In this document: in pieces, positions 1 through 9,275 of the stretch
Layout: each line of letters opens with the position of its first letter
Numbering within the stretch: the first letter of the stretch is position 1
Assembly (NCBI GenBank): GCA_000403315.2
Contig: KE159641.1
Span: 64,501-128,500, forward strand
DNA: 64,000 bases
Reading direction: 5' to 3'
DNA from: Lachnospiraceae bacterium A2
GTDB lineage: Bacteria; Bacillota; Clostridia; Lachnospirales; Lachnospiraceae
Program-made: the position numbers and the translations under genes
Notes under the pieces: generated by a model
The model's input: only the letters and a program-made list of their open reading frames with translations
Databases searched by the model: none
What the model was told of the DNA's origin: nothing

Positions 1-578
1 TTTAATAGCTTGGCAAGCACGGACACCCCGGTAGCAAGGCCGCCGCCCCCTACCGGAACAAGGATGTATTCCACCAGGGGAAGCTCCTTAAAAATTTCCA
101 TTGCTATGGTCCCTTGCCCGGTAGCCACCGCCAGGTCGTCAAAGGGATGGATAAAGGTATACCCATGCTCTGCCGCCAGCTCGTATGCTTTCTGGCAGGA
201 CTCGTCGTACACATCCCCATACAGGATGACTTCGGCCCCGTACCCTTTGGTGCGGTTGACTTTAATCAGGGGCGTGGTGGTGGGCATGACAATCGTAGAC
301 TTTACCCCGTAGCATTTTGCCGCATAGGCCACCCCTTGGGCATGGTTCCCTGCGGAAGCTGTTATCAGGCCTTTTTCCCGCTCCTCGTCTGTAAGGGTGC
401 TGATTTTATAGTAGGCCCCCCGTACTTTATAGGCTCCGGTGAACTGCATATTTTCTGGTTTCAGGTAAACCTTGTTCCCGGTCTGCCTGCTTAAATAATC
501 GCTGTATACCAGCTTTGTTTCCAATGTTACTTCCCGTACAATTTTACTCGCTTCTTCAAATCTTTCAAGGGTCAGCAT
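1..578 (-). CDS. ilvA: threonine dehydratase (threonine ammonia-lyase), N-terminal part
   Basis: This is the first ~192 residues of a PLP enzyme that deaminates threonine to 2-oxobutanoate; the rest lies beyond the window edge. Visible family features are KPENMQFTGAYKVRGA, carrying the PLP lysine in the AYK position, then SAGNHAQG, and a GGGGL glycine loop near the end of the visible part. The ATG at 578 follows AAGGAGG, which overlaps the end of ftsY; the two genes are only 3 bases apart and look translationally coupled. Whether it is biosynthetic (IlvA, with a regulatory domain) or catabolic (TdcB-like) cannot be decided because the C-terminus is missing. Confidence 0.9.
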   Translation of the reverse strand, partial: MLTLERFEEASKIVREVTLETKLVYSDYLSRQTGNKVYLKPENMQFTGAYKVRGAYYKISTLTDEEREKGLITASAGNHAQGVAYAAKCYGVKSTIVMPTTTPLIKVNRTKGYGAEVILYGDVYDESCQKAYELAAEHGYTFIHPFDDLAVATGQGTIAMEIFKELPLVEYILVPVGGGGLATGVSVLAKLL

Positions 579-581
579 GGC

Positions 582-1538
582 TTATTCCTCCTTGGTATTT
601 TCACTGACAGTAAACAGCGCGTTTACAAACTGTTCTGAATCAAATTTCTGCAAATCGTCTATGGTTTCCCCCACCCCGATATATTTCACCGGGATGCCCA
701 GCTCTGACTGGATGGCAACGGCAATGCCGCCTTTGGCTGTCCCGTCCATTTTTGTCAGTATAATGCCGGAAATATCTGCCACCTCGGAAAACTGCTTTGC
801 CTGGGCAAGGGCGTTCTGCCCGGTAGTCCCATCCAGCACTACCAGTGTTTCCCGGAAGGCTTCGGGATATTCTTTTTCCAAAATCCTGTGGATTTTTTTT
901 AATTCTTCCATCAGGTTTTTTTTGTTGTGGAGCCGTCCGGCTGTGTCGCACAGGAGCACGTCCGCATTCCTTGCCTTTGCCGCCTGCACTGCGTCGTAGA
1001 CCACGGCGGCAGGGTCTGCCCCTTCCTGCCCGCCAATCATGTCCACCCCTGCCCGGTTTGCCCATTCGTTAAGCTGCTCCCCGGCGGCGGCACGGAAGGT
1101 GTCTGCTGCTGCGATAACCACACGTTTCCCCTGGTCTTTCAGCTTCCCGGCAAGCTTCCCGATGGAGGTGGTCTTGCCTACCCCGTTGACGCCGATTACC
1201 AGGACCACGGAGGTTTCATGCTCAAACTGGTAGGCAGTTTCCCCTACGTCCATCTGTTCCTTAATGCTGGAAATCAGGAGCTCCTTGCATTGGGCTGGCT
1301 CTTTGATATGCTGCTCCTTTACTTTCGCCCGCAGGTTTTCAAGGATTTCCGTGGTGGCATGGACGCCCAAATCCCCCATAATAAGGATTTCCTCCAGTTC
1401 TTCATAAAAATCCTCGTCTATGCTGGAAAACCCGCTGAAAATAGAATCTATCCCGGACACGATGGTGTCCCTTGTCTTTGTCAGGCCTTTCACAAGGCGG
1501 CTGAAAAAGCCTTTTTTTTCTTTTTCTCCGCTATTCAT
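582..1538 (-). CDS. ftsY: signal recognition particle receptor FtsY
   Basis: The 318-residue SRP receptor GTPase docks SRP-ribosome complexes at the membrane. An N domain is followed by the NG GTPase core: GVNGVGKTTSIGKLA (P loop), DTFRAAA, DTAGRLH and TKMDGTAKGG are all present. I place the start at the ATG at 1538, behind AAAGGAG, rather than at an upstream in-frame TTG at 1568. The short acidic/basic N-terminus without a long A domain is typical of Gram-positive FtsY. It follows smc directly and precedes ilvA by 3 bases. Confidence 0.96.
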   Translation of the reverse strand: MNSGEKEKKGFFSRLVKGLTKTRDTIVSGIDSIFSGFSSIDEDFYEELEEILIMGDLGVHATTEILENLRAKVKEQHIKEPAQCKELLISSIKEQMDVGETAYQFEHETSVVLVIGVNGVGKTTSIGKLAGKLKDQGKRVVIAAADTFRAAAGEQLNEWANRAGVDMIGGQEGADPAAVVYDAVQAAKARNADVLLCDTAGRLHNKKNLMEELKKIHRILEKEYPEAFRETLVVLDGTTGQNALAQAKQFSEVADISGIILTKMDGTAKGGIAVAIQSELGIPVKYIGVGETIDDLQKFDSEQFVNALFTVSENTKEE

Positions 1539-1570
1539 TGTCTGTGGCTCCTTTCTGTAAAAATTCAATG

Positions 1571-4500
1571 CTACGTAGCTAAGGTTTCAATTAAGTCTAC
1601 GGAAACCAACGTAGATACGCCCTTCTCCTGCATGGTAATGCCGTACAGGCGGTCGGCGGCTTCCATCGTGCCACGGCGGTGGGTGATTACGATAAACTGG
1701 GTGTGCCTGGTGAGTTTATGCAGGTATTTTGCAAACCGTCCTACATTGGAATCGTCCAGCGCCGCCTCAATCTCGTCCAGAAGGCAGAAGGGGGAGGGCT
1801 TTAGGTTCTGGATGGCAAACAGCAGGGAAATGGCTGTCAGGGACTTTTCCCCTCCGGAAAGCTGCATCATGTTCTGGAGTTTTTTCCCCGGGGGCTGGGC
1901 AATAATGCGGATGCCGCACTCCAGGATATCCTCATCTTCTACCAGCTCCAGTGTGCCACGGCCGCCGCCGAACAGCTCTTTGAATACCTTGTCAAATTCC
2001 TTCTGGATTTGGGCAAATTTTTCCAGAAACTGCCGGCGCATGCCAGTATCCAGTTCATCGATAATGCCAAGGAGTGTTTTTTCTGCTTCTATCAGGTCGT
2101 CATGCTGGCTTTTCAGGAACAGGTAACGTTCGGACAGTTCCCGGTAATCCTCAATGGCGTTTACGTTCACGTCCCCCAGCCTGCGGATTTCTTCTTTTAT
2201 CTCAGCAATCCGTTTTTTCATTTTGGCAGGGTCGTCGTAATCTTCCCTGCGCAGCCCCATGGCATTGTAACGGGTCAGCTCATATTCTTCCCACATATAG
2301 CTGGCCTGATGCTCCATAGTTTCGTCCAGTTTTTCCTTTTGGCTGTTTAAGCGGTAAACCTCTTTGTCCAAATCGTTGATGCGCTTGGAAAGTTCTTCCT
2401 GTTTCTGGAAAAAACCTTTATAGGCAAGGGACATTTCTTCCCGCTTCTGCTGCCCTTCTGCAATCTGCTGTTCCAGTCTGGCTCGGGCTGCTTCGGACTG
2501 CCCGACCGCCTGTTCCAGCTCCTGTATGTCCTGGGTTTTCTTCTCTATATCTTCCCTTGACTGGGCTTTTTCCTGCTGGGCTGCCTTCAGGTCTTCTTCC
2601 AGCTTACGGATTTCCGCTGAAAGACGGGAAATATTTTCCTGCACAAACCCCGCTTTTTGCTGGAAATTCGCTTCCTCCAGCTGCACCCTTGAAACATCCC
2701 CCTGGCTTTCCTCCGCCAGCTTGTTCTGGGTGTCCAGCATGGCCCGGTACTCCCTCGTTTCTTCCTCAATTTCCCGTTCCCTTGCGTCTGCCGCATGGAT
2801 TTCTTCCTGTATCTGCCCCCGGTTCTCGCTGATTTCCAATAACTGGCGTTCAATTTCCCTGCTTTCCGACTGCAATGCCGCAAATTTCCTGCTGTTTTCT
2901 TCCTTCTGCTCCGTGGCGCGGCTCAAATTCATTTTTTCCGTATTCTGGAGAAGCATAGCTTTTTTCAGTTCCTCCTGGATTTGGCGGATGTCCTCTTTCA
3001 GCAAATCCCTTGCGGTATTGATGTCCTCCAAACGGTTCTTATGGCCTTGCAGAGCCTGTGCCAGCCGTGCTGTTTCCTTCTGCAGGTCTTCAATTTCCCG
3101 TTTCCGGCCAAGGAGGTTGCTGGTGTTGCGGAAAGCCCCTCCTGTCATGGATCCGCCAGGGCTTAGGGACTCCCCTTCCAGCGTCACAATCCTCAAGCTG
3201 TACTGGTATTTCCTTGCAAGGGAAATGGCATGGTCGATATGGTCTACCACATAAGTCCTGCCCAGGAGGTATTTTTTCAGCCCTTCAAACTGGCTGCCTG
3301 CCTGTACCAAATCGCTGCCAATCCCAATGACTCCCGGCTCAGACAGCGCCGCCTGGTTGGCAGGAGCCCCTTTTTTCCCTACGCTTGTCAGGGGCAGGAA
3401 GGTAGCGCGGCCGTAACGGTTCTGCTTTAAATAGCCAATCATTTTCTTGGCAGTAGCTTCGTCGCTGGTGACAATGTTCTGGATGCTGCCCCCTAAGGCG
3501 ATTTCTATGGCAACCTCATACTGCTTCTCCACTTGGATTAAGTCTGCCACCACCCCCAAAAGGCCCGGCTCCCTGTCCTTCTGTTCCATGACACGGCGGA
3601 TGGAATTGCCATACCCGTCGTAGCGTTCCGCTATGTTCACCAGGGATTCCAGACGGGAGGTTTCCCTGTGGTACTGCTGGTTGTCCTGCTCAAGCTGTTC
3701 CAGCGTCCGGGCACGTTTTTCCTGCCACTCCCTGTTTTTTTCTTCCAGCCTGCGGCCTTCTTCCTCTAAGCTCTGGCATGTTCCCTTTGCTTTCCTGTAG
3801 TTCCCCTCGCATTCCTCCAGCATGGCCGCAAGTTCTTCTTCCTCGCTTTTCTGCTCTAACAGCCGCTTGCTGAGCTGGGCTTTGCGGATATTCATCTGCT
3901 CCTGCATGGTGTCGTAACGCTGCTGCCTTGCCTTAGTAGAAGCCTTATTATTCAAAAGCTCAATAATTTCGCTTTTCCCATCTTCAATTTTCCTGCTGCA
4001 CCGGGCGATCTCCTCCTGAATTTCCTGATACCGGGCCATCACCTGGCTTTTTTGCTCCTCCATAGACTTTACCTGGTCGTCCAGCTTGGCTTTTTCCTTC
4101 TGGCAGGCCGCTTTCTCCTCCATACGCTGGCTGCGGTCTTTTGCTATGGCCTCCTGCCGGGACTGGAACAGCCCTTCGCTCTGCTCTGCTGCATGGATTT
4201 GCTCCCGCAGGACGTTTACCTGCCCTTCCAGCTTGCCCTTCCTGACGGTAGTTTCCCCCAGTTCGTTGCGGAGTGTTTCCAGAGCCCCGTCGGCCTTTGC
4301 CATTTCCTGCTCCATCCGGCTATACTCTGCCCGGATATTCGTATAGGAGCCGTTGGCTTCGTCCAGGTCCTGCCCTGCAATCTTTAATTTTTCCCCAAGG
4401 GATTTCAGCTCCCCTTCCATGCGTTCCATATCCAGCAGGAACATGTTCACGTCGTATTCCTTAAGTTCTTCCCGTTTCTTTAAGTACAGCTTGGCCTTTT

Positions 4501-5128
4501 CTGCCTGGCGTTCCAGGGGGCCTACCTGCTTTTCCAGCTCGGAAAGGATGTCCTTGACCCGGAGCAGGTTCTGGCGTTCATCCTCTAATTTTTTCTGGGC
4601 AGTGGACTTACGGCGTTTGAATTTCACAATCCCTGCCGCTTCGTCAAACAGTTCCCGCCGTTCCTCGGGTTTCCCGCTTAAGATTCGCTCAATCTGCCCT
4701 TGGCCGATGATAGAGTAACCTTCCTTCCCAATCCCCGTATCATAAAACAGTTCATTGACGTCCTTTAAGCGGCAGGCCGTCCCATTGATCAAGTATTCGC
4801 TCTCCCCGGAACGGTACACCCGCCGTGCAACAGTCACTTCGTTGTAATCCACATTGAGCTGCCGGTCCCCGTTGTCCAAGGTAATCGCCACATAGGCATA
4901 GCTTAAGGGCCTGCGGTTTTCCGTGCCGGAAAAAATCACGTCCTGCATACTGGCGCCCCTTAGCTGCTTCACCCGCTGCTCCCCCAGGACCCAGCGCACA
5001 GCGTCCGCCACATTGCTTTTCCCGCTGCCATTCGGGCCTACAATCCCGGTAATCCCATTGTGGAATTCAAAGAGGATTTTATTAGCAAATGACTTAAAGC
5101 CATGAACTTCTATACTTTTTAAATACAT
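1571..5128 (-). CDS. smc: chromosome segregation ATPase SMC
   Basis: The 1185-residue condensin ATPase has the full family layout: Walker A GPNGSGKSN at residues 31-39, long coiled coils either side of a hinge near the middle, the ABC signature LSGGE at 1090-1094, and Walker B ending LLDE at about 1116-1119 followed by a D-loop. It organises and segregates the chromosome, normally with ScpA/ScpB, which are not in this window. The start is the ATG at 5128 behind GGAGG; an open frame continues upstream to 5239 but passes through an intergenic repeat and lacks family similarity. The gene sits between rnc and ftsY, the usual Firmicute order. Confidence 0.97.
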   Translation of the reverse strand: MYLKSIEVHGFKSFANKILFEFHNGITGIVGPNGSGKSNVADAVRWVLGEQRVKQLRGASMQDVIFSGTENRRPLSYAYVAITLDNGDRQLNVDYNEVTVARRVYRSGESEYLINGTACRLKDVNELFYDTGIGKEGYSIIGQGQIERILSGKPEERRELFDEAAGIVKFKRRKSTAQKKLEDERQNLLRVKDILSELEKQVGPLERQAEKAKLYLKKREELKEYDVNMFLLDMERMEGELKSLGEKLKIAGQDLDEANGSYTNIRAEYSRMEQEMAKADGALETLRNELGETTVRKGKLEGQVNVLREQIHAAEQSEGLFQSRQEAIAKDRSQRMEEKAACQKEKAKLDDQVKSMEEQKSQVMARYQEIQEEIARCSRKIEDGKSEIIELLNNKASTKARQQRYDTMQEQMNIRKAQLSKRLLEQKSEEEELAAMLEECEGNYRKAKGTCQSLEEEGRRLEEKNREWQEKRARTLEQLEQDNQQYHRETSRLESLVNIAERYDGYGNSIRRVMEQKDREPGLLGVVADLIQVEKQYEVAIEIALGGSIQNIVTSDEATAKKMIGYLKQNRYGRATFLPLTSVGKKGAPANQAALSEPGVIGIGSDLVQAGSQFEGLKKYLLGRTYVVDHIDHAISLARKYQYSLRIVTLEGESLSPGGSMTGGAFRNTSNLLGRKREIEDLQKETARLAQALQGHKNRLEDINTARDLLKEDIRQIQEELKKAMLLQNTEKMNLSRATEQKEENSRKFAALQSESREIERQLLEISENRGQIQEEIHAADAREREIEEETREYRAMLDTQNKLAEESQGDVSRVQLEEANFQQKAGFVQENISRLSAEIRKLEEDLKAAQQEKAQSREDIEKKTQDIQELEQAVGQSEAARARLEQQIAEGQQKREEMSLAYKGFFQKQEELSKRINDLDKEVYRLNSQKEKLDETMEHQASYMWEEYELTRYNAMGLRREDYDDPAKMKKRIAEIKEEIRRLGDVNVNAIEDYRELSERYLFLKSQHDDLIEAEKTLLGIIDELDTGMRRQFLEKFAQIQKEFDKVFKELFGGGRGTLELVEDEDILECGIRIIAQPPGKKLQNMMQLSGGEKSLTAISLLFAIQNLKPSPFCLLDEIEAALDDSNVGRFAKYLHKLTRHTQFIVITHRRGTMEAADRLYGITMQEKGVSTLVSVDLIETLAT

Positions 5129-5150
5129 CTGTCCCTCCAGAAAATTTCTA

Positions 5151-5224
5151 TTCCCGCGGGCAATGGGCCAAGCAGCCGCACTTGCGCGGATATTTGGCGG
5201 CTGCCGCGAGGGTAAGCGCCCTGC
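5151..5224. repeat. dispersed 74-bp intergenic repeat, copy 1
   Basis: This stretch between rnc and smc matches 44212-44285 over about 74 bp, with roughly nine differences by eye. It contains the shared cores CAAGCAGCCGC, GCGCGGATATTTGGCG and GGGTAAG. Neither copy is inside a gene. A GC-rich inverted-repeat tail (CTGCAGCG...) follows this copy. Confidence 0.75.
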
Positions 5225-5271
5225 TCTGCAGCGCTGCAAGTTTGATACCCCGTTGCCTGCAGCGGAGCCTT

Positions 5272-5976
5272 TTATTTGGGAAAATCAATATTTTTCTCCT
5301 TTTTCAGTTGGAGCAGCGTTTCATAGGCCGCTTCCTGCTCGGCGCCCTTCTTGGTCCCTGCAGAGCCTTTCCCATAAGCCTCCTCCCCAATCATGGCTTC
5401 CACCTTATATTTTTTATCATGGTCCGGCCCTTCCACGGACAGCATACGGTAAGTGACGTCCTTGGAAAACCTCCCCTGCACCAATTCCTGCAAGATAGTC
5501 TTGCTATCATAAAAGAGCTGCTTGTGCTCAATGTCATTCAGTACAAACCGAAGGATGAACTCTTTTGCATTAGCAAAACCACCGTCTAAATATATAGCCC
5601 CAATCACCGCTTCCAAAGCGTCAGACAGCACGGACTTGCGCATCCGCCCGCCAGTCATTTCCTCCCCTTTCCCTAGCAGCAGGTATTTCCCTAAATCCAG
5701 CTCCCTTGTGCAAAAGGCCAGCGTAGGCTCGCACACAAGGCTTGCCCGCATCCTTGTCAGTTCCCCTTCCGGCCACTTGGGGTATTTATGGAACAGAAAT
5801 TCGCTGGCGGCAAGTTCCAGCACCGCGTCCCCCAGAAATTCCAGCCGCTCGTTGTCTGAAAGCTTTCCCATATGGCGCTCATTGGCATAGGAGCTGTGGG
5901 TCAGGGCCTGCACTAACAGTTTGCCGTCCGTAAAATGGTATCCTATCTTTTCTTCAAATTCATTCTGCAGTTTCAT
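5272..5976 (-). CDS. rnc: ribonuclease III
   Basis: The 234-residue double-strand-specific endoribonuclease processes rRNA precursors and structured RNAs. The catalytic signature NERLEFLGDAVLEL is near residue 40, and a double-stranded RNA-binding domain (KVEAMIGEEAYGKGSAGTKK...) forms the C-terminus. The start at 5976 follows AAAGGTG with an 8-base spacer; an in-frame ATG at 5994 is less well placed. It lies downstream of acpP, with a 151-bp gap carrying a CCCCGGC/GCCGGGG hairpin, and upstream of smc. Confidence 0.95.
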   Translation of the reverse strand: MKLQNEFEEKIGYHFTDGKLLVQALTHSSYANERHMGKLSDNERLEFLGDAVLELAASEFLFHKYPKWPEGELTRMRASLVCEPTLAFCTRELDLGKYLLLGKGEEMTGGRMRKSVLSDALEAVIGAIYLDGGFANAKEFILRFVLNDIEHKQLFYDSKTILQELVQGRFSKDVTYRMLSVEGPDHDKKYKVEAMIGEEAYGKGSAGTKKGAEQEAAYETLLQLKKEKNIDFPK

Positions 5977-6127
5977 AAATTTACACCTTTCCATAATCAA
6001 ATGCAACCACTTCCCCCAAAACGTGAAAGTGGTTGCCCATGTAATTGCCTGACACTTACCGGCAGGCGTGTCCCCCTGCCATGGCAAAGCCTACCCCGGC
6101 GCATATGCCGGGGCTGGCTGTCCGTTA

Positions 6128-6358
6128 TTAGTTCATAGCATCCTTGATCTGCTCCACTGCGTCCCCAACTGTAACAATCTTCTCTGCTTCTTCATTGGCG
6201 ATCTCAATGTCAAATTCTTCTTCCAGCCCCATGATAATCTGGAAAATATCCAGGGAATCAGCCCCTAAGTCATCTACAAATGTAGTATCCATTGTGATTT
6301 CATCCACATCAACGTTTAATACTTCTGCAATGATTTTTTTTAATTTTTCAAACTCCAT
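6128..6358 (-). CDS. acpP: acyl carrier protein
   Basis: The 76-residue acidic protein carries fatty acyl chains on a phosphopantetheine arm. The attachment serine is in the GADSLD motif near residue 35. Length and composition match bacterial ACP throughout. The ATG at 6358 follows AGAAAGGA. It lies immediately after plsX, which uses acyl-ACP as substrate, so the pair is probably co-transcribed. Confidence 0.96.
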   Translation of the reverse strand: MEFEKLKKIIAEVLNVDVDEITMDTTFVDDLGADSLDIFQIIMGLEEEFDIEIANEEAEKIVTVGDAVEQIKDAMN

Positions 6359-6370
6359 TCTCGTTCCTTT

Positions 6371-7390
6371 CTACTCCTCCATGGGAGAAGTTCCAATATT
6401 TTTCTTAATTTTCCCATTGATATCCTGCTCCTTGAAGGTGACGCACTGGATAATGGAATTGGTGACTTCCTTTGCCTTTGCGCTGCCATGGGTCTTGACT
6501 ACCAGGCCTTTCAGCCCCAGCAGCGGCGCTCCGCCATACTCTGTGGCGTCAAAAGCTTTCAACGTCTTTTTCAGGGACGGCTTTACAAGAAGCGCCCCCA
6601 TTTTGCTGCGTAAGCTTGCCACCATCCCTTGCTTGATGACGTCTACCAGGGTACTGCTCAGGCCCTCGTATAGCTTTAAAATGACGTTCCCCACAAATGC
6701 CTCGCACACAATGACGTCTGCTTCCCCCTGTGGAATTTCCCTTGCCTCAATGCTTCCCACAAAATTCACATCCGGGCAGTTTTTTAACAGCGGGAATGTT
6801 TCTTTCACCAGAGCATTCCCTTTTTCTTCTTCTGCGCCAATATTGACAATTGCAACTTTCGGGCTTTTCACGCCTAAGACGTTTTCCATATAGATGGAGC
6901 CCATCTTCGCAAACTGCACCAGGTGGGAAGCCCTGGCGTCTACGTTTGCGCCGCAGTCAATCAGCAGGGATACGCCTTTTTTGGTGGGAATCAGTGGAGC
7001 CAGCGGAGGGCGTTCCACTCCCTTAATCCTTCCGACAATGACTTGTCCGCCTACCAGTATGGCCCCGGAACTCCCTGCGGAAACAAAGGCGTCCGCCTTC
7101 TTTTCCTTTACCATATTGAGCCCCACTACAATGGACGACTGCTTTTTTTTCCGAATTGCCATCACTGGAGGCTCTGCGGTTTCGATTACCTCTCCGGCAT
7201 GGACCACTTCAATCTGGCTGCCGCTGTAAGAAAGCTTGTCCAGTTCCTTACGGACTGCCTCCTGCTGGCCGACCAGATATACCTTGATGTCCTTCCGCAG
7301 CGTAACGGCGTCTACCGCCCCCTTCACCATCTCAGCAGGTGCATTGTCACCGCCCATGGCATCTACTGCCACCCTTATCATTTCCTGCAT
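6371..7390 (-). CDS. plsX: phosphate acyltransferase PlsX
   Basis: The 339-residue enzyme converts acyl-ACP to acyl-phosphate at the start of membrane phospholipid synthesis. The N-terminus RVAVDAMGGDNAP and internal EVIETAEPPVMAIRKK and SAGSSGA segments are characteristic. The start at 7390 follows AAGGAGG; a second in-frame ATG two codons downstream is less well spaced. It is first of the plsX-acpP-rnc-smc-ftsY-ilvA series and has its own promoter at 7454-7482. Confidence 0.96.
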   Translation of the reverse strand: MQEMIRVAVDAMGGDNAPAEMVKGAVDAVTLRKDIKVYLVGQQEAVRKELDKLSYSGSQIEVVHAGEVIETAEPPVMAIRKKKQSSIVVGLNMVKEKKADAFVSAGSSGAILVGGQVIVGRIKGVERPPLAPLIPTKKGVSLLIDCGANVDARASHLVQFAKMGSIYMENVLGVKSPKVAIVNIGAEEEKGNALVKETFPLLKNCPDVNFVGSIEAREIPQGEADVIVCEAFVGNVILKLYEGLSSTLVDVIKQGMVASLRSKMGALLVKPSLKKTLKAFDATEYGGAPLLGLKGLVVKTHGSAKAKEVTNSIIQCVTFKEQDINGKIKKNIGTSPMEE

Positions 7391-7453
7391 GAAATTTCCT
7401 CCTTATGGCCCGGAAACAGAAAAATATTTCCATTTACCGGATGCCTACCTAAA

Positions 7454-7482
7454 AATATACTATAAGTACCGGGAGAAATCAA
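7454..7482 (-). promoter_or_regulatory. predicted sigma-A promoter of plsX
   Basis: Read on the minus strand: -35 TTGATT (7482-7477), a 17-base spacer, -10 TATATT (7459-7454). The -10 region overlaps a small inverted repeat (TACTTATAGTA) that loosely resembles FapR-type fatty-acid operators, but the match is weak and I do not claim FapR control. Confidence 0.55.
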
Positions 7483-8129
7483 CATAAATCTTGCTTATAC
7501 CGTTCTTCTTCCTTCGCCTTGTCCTCCTCGCTCATATATTTCCGGAACACCCGCTCCAAAATATAGCTTTGGAGCCATGCGTAAACCGCCGGGAACAGGA
7601 ACAAAAGGAAGGGCGCAAGGAACACCACGAACAGGGACAGGGCCGTCATTACAAGCAGCAAAAATGTCATAGGCAGATGGGCAATTGCCATCAAAATGGC
7701 ATTTTTCATGGACTGCCGCCTTGTGTTCTCAAAACGCGCCATATAGGGGAACAGGTAAGAAACCCACGCAAACCACACGGTAATCCCCAAGAGCACGACT
7801 ACTGTAAGGGCAAAAAAATAATTTTCGGCCTTGGCATAGTAGCTGGAAATATAGAAATCAGCCCCCAGAACCCCTCCAATCACTGCGGCTGCCAGCCACA
7901 CCGGCGTAACCTGCCTGAAATTGCTGCGGAACGACGACAGATAATCCCGGAACAGGTATCCCCTGTCATGGCGGAGCACCTTGTGCACCGTATAATACAA
8001 AGCCGTGGAGGCTGCCCCTACGGTAATGATTGGGATGCAGCTTACAAAATACACCAGGCTCAAGCAGATGCAGTCTGTGAACTTGGACAGGGAGCGCATC
8101 AGGCCGCTGTCTAAATTAAATAATTTCAT
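7479..8129 (-). CDS. YesL-like (DUF624) membrane protein
   Basis: This 216-residue protein has several hydrophobic segments: residues ~23-45 (SLVYFVSCIPIITVGAAS), two more in the middle, and a strongly hydrophobic stretch before the C-terminal YILERVFRKYMSEED. The N-terminal pattern FTDCICLSLVYFVSCIPIITVGAASTAL is typical of the DUF624/YesL family, usually found beside sugar-uptake genes. Here it stands alone. The ATG at 8129 is favoured (AGGAG, 7-base spacer) over a GTG two codons upstream. Its function is unknown. Confidence 0.75.
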   Translation of the reverse strand: MKLFNLDSGLMRSLSKFTDCICLSLVYFVSCIPIITVGAASTALYYTVHKVLRHDRGYLFRDYLSSFRSNFRQVTPVWLAAAVIGGVLGADFYISSYYAKAENYFFALTVVVLLGITVWFAWVSYLFPYMARFENTRRQSMKNAILMAIAHLPMTFLLLVMTALSLFVVFLAPFLLFLFPAVYAWLQSYILERVFRKYMSEEDKAKEEERYKQDLC

Positions 8130-8210
8130 TTGCACACTCCTCTCTTTTGTTATTCTTTATGCCTTTCCCTTATTCTCGCCCATTCTAAGGAAAATGTCAA
8201 CAGCAAGTGC

Positions 8211-8389
8211 AAAAACAAAGTGGGCAATCCCATATCAGCTCCCCATCCCATCACCCATGAGGGGCTTGAACACTTTACCGCGCCGGGCGCAGCCCCCTTA
8301 GCGGCATATTACCTCTTACGGGAGTAGTGCATCCCCCGGAGGGCTTTTTTCATAGACGCTTTAGCGTGGCAAGGTCTTCCCTATAGAAT
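8211..8389. repeat. dispersed repeat family C, copy 1 (short form)
   Basis: This intergenic block between the YesL-like gene and rpmF shares three segments in the same order with 14209-14469: AAAAACAAAGTGGGCAATCC, then ATGAGGGGCTTG, and finally the end block around TTTAGCGTGGCAAGGTC ending CCTATAGAAT. This copy lacks the ~60-90 extra bases in the middle of the second copy. No open frame is supported in it. Confidence 0.7.
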
Positions 8390-8391
8390 GG

Positions 8392-8424
8392 AAAGAAAAA
8401 GAGCCCTTCCAGATGGAAAGGCCC
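8392..8424 (-). terminator. intrinsic terminator after rpmF
   Basis: On the minus strand, GGGCCTTTCC pairs with GGAAGGGCTC around an ATCT loop, and the transcript continues TTTTTCTTTC. It starts about 10 bases past the rpmF stop. Confidence 0.75.
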
Positions 8425-8433
8425 TTTCACGTA

Positions 8434-8613
8434 TTAATCCTGAGGGATAATCTCTTTCTTGTTATAGCTTCCGCAGCTCTTGCATACCCTGTGGGGCATC
8501 ATCAGTTCCCCGCACTTGCTGCATTTTACTAACGCTGGGACAGTCATTTTCCAGTTCGCCCTGCGCTTGTCCCTCCTGCTTTTGGAAGATTTATTTTTTG
8601 GACATATAGACAT
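8434..8613 (-). CDS. rpmF: 50S ribosomal protein L32
   Basis: The 59-residue zinc-ribbon ribosomal protein has the basic N-terminus SICPKNKSSKSRRDKRRAN and two CxxC pairs (CSKCG and CKSCG) for zinc. This is therefore the zinc-binding C+ form of L32. The start ATG at 8613 follows AAGGAGG, which lies in the end of the upstream gene. Two bases separate it from yceD, and the yceD-rpmF pairing is conserved in many bacteria. Confidence 0.95.
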   Translation of the reverse strand: MSICPKNKSSKSRRDKRRANWKMTVPALVKCSKCGELMMPHRVCKSCGSYNKKEIIPQD

Positions 8614-8615
8614 GG

Positions 8616-9137
8616 TCACACCTCCTTAAATTTGTTAAAAATATCCTGAATTGCTGCCATTCTTGGATCTAGTTCTGTTTTCTGGCACTGACATTCCGTC
8701 AGGTTGAGGTTCGCGCCGCACCGCTTGCAGATGCCCTTGCAGTCCTCCCTGCACAGAACTTTCATTGGCCAACTCACCAAAATTTCTCCAAAAATAAGTT
8801 GGTCCACGTCCAGGCTTGTTCCTGCCATAAAGCTGAACCCATCCATGGCGGTTTCTTCGCTGCCGCCCTCCAAGCTGATTTCCTTCTCAATGGTAAGGCG
8901 GAAAACCTGCTCTACTTCCTCAAGGCAGCGGCCGCATGGAATTGCAATTGTAACTTCCGTTTCCCCCTGGATAGACAGCCTCCTGTTCTCCTCATTGGTA
9001 AACGTAAGCACAAAAGGCTCTTTCTTTACAACAGGGAATTGCCCTAATTTTGAGTCAAAGGACAATAATTCGATTTCTGCCTGCTTCGACATTTCCTTAT
9101 TTTCTGAGGAAATTACGTCCGCTAATTCTACTCTCAT
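8616..9137 (-). CDS. yceD: YceD/DUF177 family protein (rRNA accumulation factor)
   Basis: The 173-residue DUF177 protein has CGRCLEEV in the middle and a cysteine-rich C-terminus (CREDCKGICKRCGANLNLTECQCQ). In plants and E. coli, family members affect 23S rRNA accumulation; here the role is inferred from family and from its link to rpmF. The ATG at 9137 follows AGGAG. It is transcribed from a near-perfect promoter at 9238-9266. Confidence 0.9.
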   Translation of the reverse strand: MRVELADVISSENKEMSKQAEIELLSFDSKLGQFPVVKKEPFVLTFTNEENRRLSIQGETEVTIAIPCGRCLEEVEQVFRLTIEKEISLEGGSEETAMDGFSFMAGTSLDVDQLIFGEILVSWPMKVLCREDCKGICKRCGANLNLTECQCQKTELDPRMAAIQDIFNKFKEV

Positions 9138-9237
9138 GGTATTCTCCTATACCTGTAAGCCAAATGGTCTGCCGGCATTCTGTACGCCGAAGCGCCCATA
9201 GGTTACCATGCCATGGATTGCGCAACAATCACGCTAT

Positions 9238-9266
9238 ATTATAACTTCCTATTCCTGGTTTGTCAA
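9238..9266 (-). promoter_or_regulatory. consensus sigma-A promoter of yceD-rpmF
   Basis: Minus strand: -35 TTGACA (9266-9261), 17-base spacer, -10 TATAAT (9243-9238). Both hexamers match the consensus exactly, as expected for a ribosomal protein operon. The leader of ~95 bases to the yceD start contains short inverted repeats. Confidence 0.85.
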
Positions 9267-9275
9267 CCATTTCTT

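Noticed and set aside
927..2126. 399-residue plus-strand open frame opposite ftsY and smc
   Set aside because: It is the shadow of two clear minus-strand genes, has no ribosome binding site and its sequence has no recognisable domain.
7454..7482. FapR operator at plsX
   Set aside because: The inverted repeat is short and differs from the consensus at several positions; no fapR is in the window.
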